Shown: positions 34,021 through 46,629 of the stretch, piece by piece
How the letters are laid out: each line of letters begins with the position of its first letter
How positions within the stretch are numbered: position 1 is the stretch's first letter
Assembly: GCA_032718475.1 (NCBI GenBank)
Contig: JAUCBJ010008976.1
Location: forward strand, 122,015-186,014
Length of the DNA stretch: 64,000 nt
Origin: Nemertoderma westbladi
Lineage: Eukaryota; Xenacoelomorpha; Nemertodermatida; Nemertodermatidae
Direction of reading: 5' to 3'
Notes under the pieces: model-generated
Databases searched by the model: none
What the model saw: only the letters and a program-made list of their open reading frames with translations
What the model was told of the DNA's origin: nothing
Made by a program: the position numbers and the translations under genes

Positions 34021-35201
34021 GTTTACTTGTACAGTTGAATGCCTACTGCTATGATTACAGTTAAAGCAAGTCTAGTAACTCAGTATTACCGTTAGCCTAG
34101 TAATTAATTACCGATATCGTTACTCAGTGTAGCGTGATATATATAGAATATATTAGAATACCGGTATACACTTATAGTATATATATAAGTATTATTACAA
34201 ACTAGGTTTGTCACAGAATACCGGTATGTAATTTCAGCACAAATATATATAAATATATAATAGGCCTATCGTGAATACCGGTATACAGCTTACACTTATA
34301 GTATATATAAGTATAATTATGGACTAGAATTAATTACAGAATACCGGTACCGGGTATATAAGTTCAGCCTAAATTTATTGAAATAAATATAATAAGCCGA
34401 TTGTAAGTACCGGGTATGTCAATTATTTCAGAATAATTGAATTCCTGAATTTTAGGGGTTACTTGGTTACTTTACGTTACCTTTTTACCGTTATTTAAGC
34501 AGTAGTCCAACTGATATTGAGACCTAATTGTTGTATGGCAGGCCTACTATTTATAAATTGTTTGAGTTGATTTATAATATATATATACCCGTTTAATGGG
34601 TTTTGTCAATATTTGAAATAAATGTTATTATTTCTGGGGGAAGTCACTACACAGAAGCTGTGCGCTCTCAGTGAAGTGCTACTTGTTGGACACTAAAACA
34701 AATAATTCTAATTTACCTAAGTTACTTAATACTACAAATTACGTACAATTCGGTGTGAGATTACAATCTCTAAATAAACACAAAAATTACAAGTACGAAT
34801 TTTTAGGGTAATTTTACAAGAAGTCTACAAACCAGCCTAACAAAGGGTTAGAATATCTGGTTATTACAACGGACAGGGTACTACGGTATTTGAAAATAAC
34901 TAAGCGGTAGTAAATATATACTGCATTGTCCAGATAGGAAAATACCACCGTCTGACGACTTATAGCCGTATCGCTATAAGTACTATGTTATGTATCACGG
35001 AGTGTTCCTACCTAGAAGTTAATTACCGCGGTCTACCAGAACCAACGTGCCTATTAACCACTTTACAACACAAATATACTGCCTACACACTAATTACCTT
35101 CGGAAAGCACTGTACACTAAACCCTAGATTAGGTACAAGTACTTGTATAACAAATAATCAGCAATTAAAAATACTTGTACAGCTAAAAGAACCACGGTAT
35201 C
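34021..35201 (-). other. E2 leader, part next to the duplicated gag
   Basis: AT-rich leader with many TACCGGTA-like motifs, colinear with 31354-32520 and with the leaders of E3 and E0. GTATC at 35197-35201 is the left copy of the E3 target duplication. Confidence 0.8.
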
Positions 35202-36389
35202 TGTAAAAGCTTTTGTGGGATATAACTGGCCCTTTTGCTTCGCAATCCAGTTTCCCTCAATGCGCTCAAATACTCTAAAGAAAAACTCCCTAACTCAAAG
35301 GATGAAAGCTACCGGCTGATTGGCTGATTTGCCTAGCGACGGCCTCTTTGTTCGGTTCGATCAACCAACCAGAGCAAGGTCAACCAAGCAGAGTGATTCA
35401 TCCTGTGTGTTAGCTACGGGCTGCAAAGGCTAGGGAGGTTTGGCATTTCGACATTCGTGGAACCTATGGAATCTGGAACTCTGCCAATGAGAGCTTTCCC
35501 TTTTGTGTTGAAAGCTACCTGCAACAGCTCACAGGGTTCAGTGTGTTGGTTTTTCCTGAGCCTAGAAACATCGGCTGTGGAATATTTCTGAATTATTCCA
35601 ACATTAGAACGTCTTTAATTATAAGATCACATAACTGTTACCGTGAGAACAGCACAGCACAGCACTGGACAGCGGAGGTACGGTACGGTACCTACTGCTG
35701 TATTGCACATTATTTACTGCTATTTACTGTTTGTTATTAATTGTATCAGTTGTTTACATATTGTTATTTGGAGAATAACGATAAACGATCAGAAACCCCG
35801 ATCTTCTTGATACACTAAGGTTAGAGAGAACGGTTACATATAGCAATTGCGGCTTATATTATCGTGGTTTGTAGTGAATTGAATGCTATTTTATAGGCCC
35901 TACAAATGTCGGTTGCTATTCTCTTTATATATGATTAAAATCAGTGACTATCGGCAGTGCAGTGTGCAGCGGTGTGCAATAGTCTGTATGTGCTTGTCCG
36001 CGTAACAAAGCATCTCCTAAAGAATGCGCCTTATGTGTAACTTATAATCCATTCCGTTGTGTTTAGTGTAAGCCATAGCTCTGTTTACATAGATAGAGCG
36101 CCACGTCCTAAAGGAACTGCTAATATTTCCCGAAAGTGAATGATATTTGTCAGGAATTATATTAACGATCAATCGAATATTACGGTAGGCCTGCACCGCA
36201 ATCAAATTAAAGCATCCAAATCCAGTCTCCCGGGTATATCCAGCGGGTGAATGGTCGCGCATAGACTGGCTTCGGCTAATGTTGGATTTATTTGTGTCAA
36301 ATACTTGTCATAGGCTAAAGTCGATTTATAACCTAGAAGACATATAGATTTGGCGGGTTAAACTGCCAAAGGTCTCAAAAGCGCGAACA
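35202..36389 (+). repeat. E3 5' LTR (1188 bp)
   Basis: Starts TGTAAAAGCTTTTGTGGG and ends AAAGCGCGAACA. The first 600 bp differ strongly from the E0/E1/E2 LTRs, whereas the last third (from GCGCCACGTCCTAAAGG) is shared, so the U3 part marks a separate subfamily. Confidence 0.95.
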
Positions 36390-38586
36390 GTAACAGTTAT
36401 CGTCTGATTGCAGTAGGCAATAAAGCTGAAGTACCGGACAACCGGTACCTAGTAGGCCTGACTACCTAACCACCCGGACCGGTACCTACAGCAGTACAGG
36501 TACAGCAGTATTGTTCGATTTGATAGTTATATACCGGTAGGCCTTAATATTAAATCAGGGAGGGCCCGCCCTGGTTTTTTATTGAGATTTTACTTATTTC
36601 TGTCAGTTTTATTTACTAGTAGGCTAATATTGAGCAGAAGGCGTGTAACCCTGCTCAGATCGTACAGATAATTTGTAGGCTCGACTGTTGTCTGACCGTT
36701 GTTAAGGTCTGAATGGATTGCAGTGCATGTAGAGTGTATGTCCGATAAAGTGACGGTTAGGAAGTAGGGGCAGCCAGAGCTGTAAGGTAAATCCCCACCT
36801 AAAGAATAAGTCGTACTACTAGGTTAGAACGCATACTAACTAACCATTTCGGAGTCTGCATGTCCTGTAGTTTATTTAGGCTTGATAGTAGTCTGCCAGC
36901 GTTTGGTCTGTACTTTGTTTGTGTAGTCTGTACAGGTACCGTAATATTTCTTATTCAGATAATTTATAGGCTAGATTGTTGTCAGGCTGTTGTTAGGTCT
37001 GAAGAGATTGTAGTGTGTGTAGAGTGTCTGTCCGATAAAGTACTAGTTGGGAACGTTGGGGCAGCCAGAGCTGTAAGGTAAACCCCCTCTGAAAGAATAA
37101 GTCGTACTACTCGGTTAGAACGCATACTAACTAACCATTTCGGAATCTGCACATACTGTAATTTATTTAGGCTTGATAGTAGTCTGCCAGCGTTTGGTTT
37201 GTATTTTGTTTGAGTAGTTTGTACGGGTAGCGTAATATTTATTATTCAGAGTTTATGCGATTATTCGCAACATTCATATCCCCAAGTTTATTCCTACAGT
37301 AATTGTGCTTGTTATATATACCGTTATAGTTAAATTAACCCCGGTACTACATCAGGGCTGCTCGGCGTAGGTAAAGACTGGTGATTTTGTGCACCGGTCA
37401 CTCCAGCAGATGCCGTGGTTCTTTTAGCTGTACAAGTGTTTCTAACTACTGATTATTTGTTGTACAAGTACTTGTACCTAATTTAGGGTTTAGTGTACAG
37501 TGCTTTCCGAAGGTAATTAGTGTGTAGGCAGTATATTTGTGTTGTAAAGTGGTTAATAGGCACGTTGGTTCTGGTAGACCGCGGTAATTAACTTCTAGGT
37601 AGGGACACTCCGGGATACATAACGTAGTACCTATAGCGATACGGCTATAGGTCGTCAGACGGTGGTATTTTCCTATCTGGACAACGCAGTGTATTTACTA
37701 CTACTTATTATTTTCAAATACCGTACTATCCTGTCCGTTTGTAATAACCAGATTTCTAGCCCTTTGTTAGGCTGGTTTGTAGACTTCTTCAAAATTCTTC
37801 AAAATTCTAAAAATTCGTATTTGTGTTTTTTTTAATTTTTGTGTTTATTTAGAGATTGTAATCTCACCCCGAATTGTACGTAATTTGTAGTATTAAGTAA
37901 CTTAGGTAAATTAGAATTATTTGTTTTAGTGTCCAACAAGTAGCACTTCACTGAGAGCGTACAGCTTCTGTGTAGTGACTCTTTCTCAGAAATAATAACA
38001 TTTATTTCAAATATTGACAAAAACCCATTAAACGGGTATATATATTATAAATCAACTCTAAACGATTTATAAATAGTAGGCCTGCCATATAACAATTAGG
38101 TCTCAATATTAGTTGGACTACTGCTCAAATAACGGTAATAAAGTAAGTAAAGTAACCAAGTAACCCCTAAAATTCAGAAATTCAATTATTTAAAATAATT
38201 GATATACCGGTATTCACGATAGGCCTATTATCTTTATTTCTATAAATTTAGGCTGAAATTATACCGGTATTCTGTAATTAATTCTAGTCCAGAATTATAC
38301 TTATATATACTATAAGTGTAGGCTGTATACCGGTATTCACGATAGGCCTATTATATATATATATATATTTGTGCTAAAATTATATACCGGTATTCTGTGA
38401 CAAACCTAGTCTGTAATAAAATTTATATATACTATAAGCATACCGGTATTCTAATATATTATATATATATCACGCTACACTGAGTAGCAGTATCGGTAAT
38501 TAATTACTAGGCTAACAGTTAATACTGAATTACTAGACTTGCTTAGACTGTAATATAGCAGTAGGCATTCAACTGTGCAAACAAAC
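36390..38586 (+). other. E3 leader with a 291-bp tandem repeat
   Basis: The leader begins GTAACAGTTATCG with no TGG-type primer site. A GC-rich hairpin, GGGAGGGCCCGCCC, is at about 36558-36571. Two units of about 291 bp start at 36667 and 36958 (core GTCTGTCCGATAAAGT, then GTAAGGTAAA). The last 900 bp are AT-rich and lead to the gag ATG at 38587. No ORF is conserved among leaders. Confidence 0.75.
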
Positions 38587-41500
38587 ATGTCTGATACTAA
38601 GCAGAACCTGTCAGACAGTTTATTAGATTAACTATTTGCGACTCAGATAGGGGTGTTGAACCGTCTAGATCTAAGTTCCGTTCACCTCCTACTGTGAGGA
38701 AGGTCATCCCTCCTGTAGTAATATCAGACCCTAGGCTAATCCAACACTGTAGGTCTATCATCGGTACTCGGGCCCAAGTTAAGCGGCATCAAGAAGCAGC
38801 TGTCAAACAGCAGCAACCTCCTAGCCTATAACCTAGTTCTCAGCGGCCCGAGAGCTCCAGTAGTTCGGATACTGCTGAGCTAACGCCCGAACGCGGAGCG
38901 AAGATAGCGGATACGGTTTATTCGGATCCCCTTCTCATCCTTCCTGCAGCCGTACTCACCAGGGTATTGATTGCGGTGGAGGAACACCAGATTGATTGGA
39001 CGAGAAGTAAGCGAGCGACCAAGGATAGTTATGCGGGATATACACGGGAAGAACTGAAGTCTATTGTCGAGTCGCAATGGAGCTTCCCCGGACCCGGACT
39101 ACCGTTTGACTTATCGGAAGCTGCTTGGGAAGACATACACAGGATGGGAGTAACAAAGGAAACCATCGATCCAGCTGTATGGAAGAGGTCAGCAGCCGGA
39201 TACGTACAGGGATTCTTCAGCTCTATGGAGCGATTAGAGGAACAACTGTTTAGACAACCACAAGGACCTCAAGAGCAGGGAGAGCTGCTTTATCAAGTTA
39301 GAGAAAGAATTCTAAGAATCAGACTAATCTTATCTGCCTTTGAGGAGGCTTCGAAAAGAAAGCAAGACACATCGTTGCAAGTTGCCGTAAAGACTTGGTT
39401 ACAGTGGGTGAGTCTCCAAGTTCAAAGAGCTGCCCCGTGGAAATCGCAGTTAGATGAGCGCTCAACACTTGGGGAATCCACAGATGCTACCTTTTCCCAA
39501 GTGGAAAGTGAAGCGACAGCAGAGAAACCGCATAAGAGGGATGCTATTGACATCTGTCAGACTATCAACGCTTTTTGGGTGATGAAGAGTTGAGGAGAAG
39601 GCTGGAAGGACTTAGCCCTAATAGTGAAGGAGCCAAACTTGTGTTGGACGCGATCGATGCGGATATGATAGCTGCGAACCAAGCTAAATTTGATGAACAA
39701 CTCCGCATCGCTAGAGTCCAAGAAGAACAAGTAAAGAAAAGGCGGATAGAAGCCAGAAAGGCAACAGCAGTAGCAGCGGCAATGGCAACGGCAGAAGCAG
39801 AAAGAAAAGCGGCGGTAGCAACGGCAGTTGCAATGGCAGAAGCAGAAAGAAAGGCTGCAGTTGCAGCGGCAGAGGCAGAAGCGGAAAGAAAAACAGCAGT
39901 AGCAGCGGCAATGGCAACGGCAGAAGCAGAAAGAAAAGCGGCTGTGGCAGAAGCAGAACGGAGAGCGTCGGAAGAGACCACCCAACTGGAGTTGGAAAAT
40001 CTGCAAGAGACGCAAGACAACATAAATAAACAGTTAACAGATAGTCGAATGCAGATGATGAGTCGATCTACTCCCAAACGCCAAGGATATACATCATCTG
40101 AGGAAGGCGATACTACCGATGCTGAAGGCGGAGGAAATAGATCTCGTCTAAGCAGACGTAGAAGAACATCTCACCGTCAGAAATTGCCTGATTTGCTCCC
40201 AGCTGTTAAAAGACAACTAACTAGCGTAGGCTTAGGTAGTACAGAACTCACAGACCAAATAATTAAAATAGAAAGACTCCCTACTATAGTAGATGAGCCT
40301 GAAATAATTAGGCCTGTTCTTGAAATCACCCCTTCGGTGATAGAGACACCTGTACTCCCAGAACCTACCTTTAAATTCCCTTTACACAGCACCAAATTAT
40401 CTGTGCCTAGAGGAACAGCCCCGGAAACAGTGTCGGTCCTGGACTCCGAGCGAAATATAAAAGATATATCGCCCGTAGTCCCTCGTCTGCCCGCTACAAC
40501 GTTGGCGGATCCCGCTTCGGCGGTTGATTGGGTAGACGAGAGACAGCGGGGGATGGACATTCTCCTCGGAGAGATGAAGGAAAATCGAGTGCGCTCCTCC
40601 CAACAGGTCCGAGAGTTAGAAGGGACTGTTCAACAGTTAAAGGGAACCGTAAAGGAAAGTAGGTTAGAGTTGCAAGAAGTGCAGCAAAGTATCGCGCTAG
40701 AATGCGATAAATTAGCAAATTTACAAAAGGGTATACCACCACCCCCTGTAACAATATGTCAACCCGTTAGGTCTGAAGTATCTCATGCGCAAGGTGTGGA
40801 GCCTACACGCATCTATACTGCTAGCGAAGTAGAAACTCCTATAGTAAACCCTATTAAGGGTAATTATAAACCTGTTGACAATGATATCCCATATAGACTT
40901 GATAATAATCCGAGAAATTTATATACCGATAACTCGATATTAAATAACACGATGGCCCAAGAAAGTTTTACGCGTCAAATGGCTAGAACCGAAGCCCGTC
41001 AAGCGGTAAAGGTGGGAGAGATCGTCAAGTTCAATGGAGATGAGATGAAATGGTTACCTTTTAATGAATATTATAAAGATAACATACAGAACTCTGTGCT
41101 ATCTAACGGAGAGAAACTCAGATACCTCATCGAATGCTTGGAAGGAACTCCTAAGTTAATGGCGTTAAAACTTGTTGGACATCCAGATGGATTAAGACAA
41201 GTTTGGGATACTCTAAACTTCAGGTATGGTAATAGGAATAACATAGCTGGGTATTTGTATGCAAAGTTGGTAGCGCCCCGAAAGTTTATTAGCAGCGGGA
41301 TTATCGAGTTTTCCGATGAGATTCAGGAGATCTGCCGACAATTAGATTGGCTAGGTAAGTCTCATGAGTATCAGAGTGCTATGGTTATTAGAGCAGTGAC
41401 TTCTACTTTACCGAAAGGTGGAGTAGGTACACGCTGGGACAAGAAAGTGTTATATATGATGGAACAACAACAACGAGACCCTACCATGGCTGATCTCATG

Positions 41501-41728
41501 TCATTCTTGGATGGCGAGGTGAAATTACAGCTCATAAAGCAGTCCAGAGAGAAGACATCGGAAAGTAAGGTAAGTGAGAAACCCGTTTCTAGGAGAAAGG
41601 TAACACCAGTATGTTATACCGACGACGGCGAAAGCCAGAATTCTCAAGGAGAGGATAGCGGGAAAGATACTGAAAGATCTTATTATGTTATTATGTTTAT
41701 GTTTATTATGTTATTCAAAACAAGGTAA
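38587..41728 (+). pseudogene. E3 gag, frameshifted
   Basis: The ATG at 38587 is followed by TAA after 15 codons because of a 1-nt loss. The N-terminal domain is readable from about 38900 to 39593. Loss of 4 nt near 39548 (relative to E0) moves it to the frame 39575-41728, which holds the AEAERKAA helix (about 39760-39960), a Ser/Arg-rich basic part, and the DUF1759-like core (KVGEIVKFNGDEMKWLPFN to DPTMADLMSFL, 41010-41510). At 41683-41715 the sequence found in E0 and E2 (about 100 bp) is replaced by a short AT-rich run, so the link to the zinc knuckles is broken. Confidence 0.88.
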
Positions 41729-41748
41729 GTAACATCAAACTGAAATGT

Positions 41749-44700
41749 GTGCTATGTGACGGGACTCACCGTTTGAATATGTGCGATGAATTCCTAAAGA
41801 AATCATTAACGGAGAGACGGGAAGTCATGTGGGATAAGCGGTTGTGTTATAATTGCCTCAGACAAGGACACCAACGGCGAACCTGTTACTCTGACACAAG
41901 GTGTGCAAAGTGCGGTGCGAAGCATCATATCTTGTTGCACACTGAATTCGAGCGAAACAGCCAGGGTCAGGTGAGTGATTCCGAATTACATGTCCAATTC
42001 AGTGATGTGAACGACACTGACCAAAGTTCTGAGATGGAAGGATTCTATACGGACGAGTTCTCCGACGAAAACGAATCCTGTTACATGATAAATACCGCAG
42101 TGTATCGAGCACTCATGTATGAAAAAGACACAGACAGCGACCTCACCCTAACTACTTCTGATCAACAACCATCTTGGAAAGCGCCAACTTCCAATGTAGG
42201 GATCCGAGAATTTCCTGTAGTCCAGTTATGGGTCCACGGACCTCAAAGGAGTTATATAGTAAACGCCCTCCTTGACTCCGGTAGCACAGGAACATTCATC
42301 GACAAAGAACTAGCCGAGGACATCTTTGCTGGACAACCCAAATACCGAACTAAGCTAAACATGTCAGGAATAATGCAGGTTTGGAAATCTACAGTAATAG
42401 CGGATTATTACGTAGGTGCGTTGTCTACCCCCCAGGATGAACTAGGAGAACACAGTATAAGGTCAGTAAAAATGGTGGCGATAAAGAACTTCGCTACCAG
42501 CCAAGTGGAACCTTATAACTGGGATGAGGACGATTTCACCCAGCACCTTAAAATACCTAGATTCAACACCGATTACCCTGGAGTGCAAATACTCATCGGT
42601 CAAAACGCGCATGAAGCGCTCGAGACATTGGAGAAACGGCCCGCTCAACCGCAACCATTACAAGCTTATGCGGGAAGAACTAGAGTGGGTTGGTACTTTA
42701 CTGGCCCTTCCCGTAGAACTCTCATGGAAAGATTACCGAAAGATCAGGTATATCAAGTACGAGAATGGGAAGTTGAGAACAGTGAGTTAGACGATCCAAC
42801 TGAGGGAACTCCATACTCCTCAGACAACGACGATATACACCGACTCTTCGATGAGGAGAATACAATAGATCTCCTTACGGAAAACGAGACTTGGCAAAAC
42901 CAAGTAAACCTATGTCAGCTCATTCGTCCATCGGAATGAGACGACTATAACGACGAACTGAATGACGTCATTGAACGTTATAATGCCAAAACTCGGGATG
43001 AACACGCCGTACGATTCTTTACTCAAGAGGCTGTAGAGCCCAATTCGTACGACAAGGCCCTATCGGTAGAAGAAGAAAGAGCCAAGCAGATCCAAGAGAC
43101 AACTACCCGTTTTCTGAAAGATCAAGGTAGATATGAAATCGGTCTACCTTTCCGAAAGCGAGAACCAAAGTTCATCAACAACAGACCCTTGGCGGAGAAA
43201 AGAATTGCTCAACTACATCGACGCCTTACGGCAAATTCTTCAGCTAAAGAAATGTATCAAACGCAGTTGAAGAAATTTATTAGCAAGGGATATGCGGAGC
43301 TAGTATCGGAAGAAACACCTATAACTGAGAGAACGTATTATTTAACTCACCATTACGTTCCCAAACCCGGTAAACCTCACGAAGTACGAGTAGTGTTTGA
43401 CGGCTCCGCCCTCTACATGGGCCAATCCCTTAATTCCGAATTGTTACTCCAATCCTTGTTGGGAATACTTTTAAGATTAAGACAATATTCAGTTGCTTTC
43501 GCCTCAGATATAGAAGGCATGTTCTTACAAGTCAAGGCACTGGATAGGGATCGAGATAGCCTACGATTTCTGTGGTGGCCTGAAGGAGACCTCAACCAGA
43601 AACCGGTGGAGTACTGGATGACCATCCAGGCTTTTGGAATAATCTCAAGCCCTTCAAACGCCTGTTCAGTGGTGCGCACCACTGTGGATGACAATCGGGA
43701 AGCCTTCTCTAAAGAGGTGATCGACAATATCAAACGAGACATATACATGGACGATAATCTAAAGTCCCTTCCATCAGTCAAAGAAGCCATTGATGTCGCT
43801 AAAGGAACGGTAGAGTGTTTAAAAAGAGGTGGATTTCGATTAACTAAATTCACCAGCAACTCCCGTGAGTTTCTGGAATCGATCCCGGTGGAAGATCGAG
43901 GAGCGAAAGACTTAGACCTAATCAAAGATGATCTTCCAGAGACTAAGACACTTGGTTTGAAATGGGACACAGAGAGGGATATCCTGTTTTTCCAGCTAAA
44001 ACAGCGAGATAATCCAGTTCGAACTAAATGGATTTGTTTAAGTATCCTGAGCACTTATTTCGATCCATTGGGATTTATTAGCCCAGTTATATTAATTGCT
44101 CGGAGTTTAGTACAACAAATGTGGCTAGAAAACCACTCATGGGACGATCCACTTAAGGGAGAATTATTAAAGAAGTGGATGAAATGGGAAGATTCTTTAC
44201 CAGCCATCGAGAACTTTATAATTTCCCGTTCATATTTTGGTCATGTTCTCCCTACGTATTCCTATCAACTCCATGTGTTTGGAGACGCCAGCGATATGGG
44301 AATAGGTATAGAAGCCTACCTAAGACTGGAAACTCCAGATGGAATCAAGGTTGCCTTGGTTACCTCTAAGGCGTTGATAAACAACAAGTTGAAGGTTCCT
44401 CGAGCGGAGTTAAAGGCGGCTCTATACGCTACAGCCATCGGTCGGAATGTAACGGAACAGATCGATTATCCATTGGAGAAAACTGTCTATTGGACCGACG
44501 CTTTACTCGTGTTGGAGTATATAACCAATGAAGTCTGTCAGTTCAGCGTCTTCGTTACCAACAGAGTAGCCATTATACTTAGTCGCACGACGATGGACCA
44601 ATGGAGACATTGCCCCGGAACGATCAATCCAGCCAACATCGCCTCCAGGGGAGCAACTCCACAAGAACTGGTAGATACTCCAGACTGGTTAGGTGGACCC

Positions 44701-46629
44701 GACTTCCTGTACAAAGAAGAAGAAGAATGGCCTCCTCATCTTACTACAGCAGAGATTAGACAGGCCAAGGGAGCGGAGAAAGTTAAACCTAAAACTCGGG
44801 CGAGTAAATCGAAGTTATTTAAACCTATGGTAGACCTGTCCGTACTACATACTTCCGGAGACGACGCTTTGGATCAGAAACCCACAGCCGCAAACAAGCA
44901 GGTTATGGAAATCCGTGAGAAGGATTGGAAATCTGGAATACCAGACGTTTCGCAAGGACTCTCACCTCTCCTGCAGAGAGCGATACATCACTACAGTTCC
45001 TGGAATCGGCTCTGTAAAGCCGTAACATATTTAAAACGATGTTTTCATCATCACTACTCCGGGAAGAAGACCAATAGTGATACAGCTCCACTGACATCAG
45101 TGCAGGTCCATGTTGCTAAAGATCTTCCCAAATATAAGATATCAGACAGGTTTCTGAAGGAGAAGATCAGCTATCAGGAGCATGAAGAAACCAACAAACA
45201 GATGCTGAGACTCCTGCAATGCTATGAGGATTCCGATAAGTATTTCCTGTTGTTGAGAAATCCACAGATGCGCTTAAGGGATCGTTTCTCTAGCACAATG
45301 ATAGATGGGTTGATACGTGTTGGAGGAAGATTAACGAATGCTCCATTATCCTTTGACACTAAGTTTCCCATACTCATTAGAAATCTTGAAATACAAGTCA
45401 AGATGATTGTAGATGTTCACAGCAAACTTTATCATGCTGGTAGAGAACGAGTTCTTAGCGAAATTCGAACTCGCTATTATTTCTACAAACCCCGTAGAGC
45501 TCTGAACCAAGTTCTTAGGAACTGCATACCCTGTAGGAAAGCGTTCAGTAGGCCTTTAACACAGCGAGAGGCAGAATTACCTAGGGAAAGAGTAAGCTTC
45601 TATGAACCACCCTTTACTAACACCAGTGTAGATTTATTTGGCCCTATTGAAGTGTATCGTGCTAGAACTATAGTCAAGAGATGGTGTGTCATCTTTGTTT
45701 GTATGACTTGTAGAGCTATCCATCTCGATATTGTGAACGATTTGTCTACCAACAGCTTCCTATTAAGCTTACGACGACAGATCGCTCGCTTTGGAACTAG
45801 TAACACAATGAGATCTGATAAGGGAACGAACTTCATTGGTGCCAACAATGAAATCAAAGCTTACGTCAAAGATTGGAACCAAAGACAGGTGGATGATCAG
45901 CTAAGAGTAACAGCGTCTAGCTGGACCTTCAACGCCGCCGACGCCCCTTGGTGGGGAGGAAGTTGGGAGAGATTGATTAGAAGTGTGAAGACCGCATTTC
46001 ACTTTATAGTGCCTTGCCGCGCGTATCTCACCGACGAACTTTTGCGGACGTTAATGGAGGAAATCGCCGCCTATCTCAACAAGAGACCGCTTATGCCAGT
46101 CTCATCGAGCCCCGATTCCCTGGAAGCGCTAACACCCGCGCATTTCCTACTGAAGAAACCTGTAGCCATGCTCCCACAATCGGAAATCACAGACGGAGAC
46201 GAATACTGCCGGCAAACTTGGCAACTTATGCAGTTGTTATCCCGTCGTTTCGCTGACCATTTCGAGAAACATTATCTGCCCACGCTACAACTTCGAACTA
46301 AGTGGTTTGCGCAGCAAGAAAACGTCAGCGCTGGAGACATGGCCCTTATTGTAGATTCAGATCTTCCACGTAAGCGGTGGCAAACAGGTCTTATCATCGA
46401 GACTCACATCTCGGATGACGGTTTGGTGCGATCGGTAGAACTCGTCGTCATGCGACGTAACTTCAAGAAACCGGGAATTGTCTTTGAGACACAGCAGCTC
46501 AATCGCCCAGTTGGTCGTTTGTGTTTACTGGAAAGAGACAGAGAACTCTCCAGAAACTATGGAAGACAAGATACTCTTCCCACGACCACCTCCCTAATAC
46601 AACAAACATCTAGGGACTCCCCAGCTTAG
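41749..46629 (+). pseudogene. E3 pol: zinc knuckles, protease, RT, RNase H, integrase, DUF5641
   Basis: Domains in order: zinc knuckles (CYNCLRQGHQRRTC, 41850); protease Asp in LDSGSTG (codon 42274-42276); RT with DIYMDD (YMDD codons 43744-43755); RNase H with GDASDMGIG, VPRAELKAAL and YWTDALLVLEY (44280-44520); integrase HHCC (HSKLYHAGRE to CIPC, about 45420-45535), then Asp 45631-45633, Asp 45817-45819 and Glu 45967-45969, that is D,D(49)E; the DUF5641 tail (WFAQQENVSAGDMAL). Together these copy RNA to DNA and insert it. A single in-frame TGA at 42937-42939 separates protease from RT; the frame is otherwise open for 4.9 kb. YMDD in place of the commoner YVDD is a minor peculiarity. Confidence 0.93.

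Larger units (their letters stand above)
30190..35201 (-). repeat. 2.67-kb tandem duplication inside E2 (leader plus gag start)
   Basis: Sequence at 30190-32867 repeats at 32868-35201 with an offset of 2667 bp (2678 past the 11-bp duplication near 30515). Each unit contains leader sequence followed by the first 380 or so gag codons. The copies are almost identical, so the duplication is recent or was homogenised. The second unit is cut by E3 at 35201 and continues at 51062. The interval 31354-32867 is therefore leader sequence and holds no gene. Confidence 0.92.

Noticed and set aside
39557-40077. Minus-strand ORFs opposite the gag helix
   Set aside because: The Ala/Glu/Lys codons read backwards give Cys/Phe/Arg or Leu/Pro-rich frames; pure complement artefacts.
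43413-44054. 213-codon minus-strand ORF opposite RT
   Set aside because: Antisense of a strongly conserved RT frame; no independent evidence.
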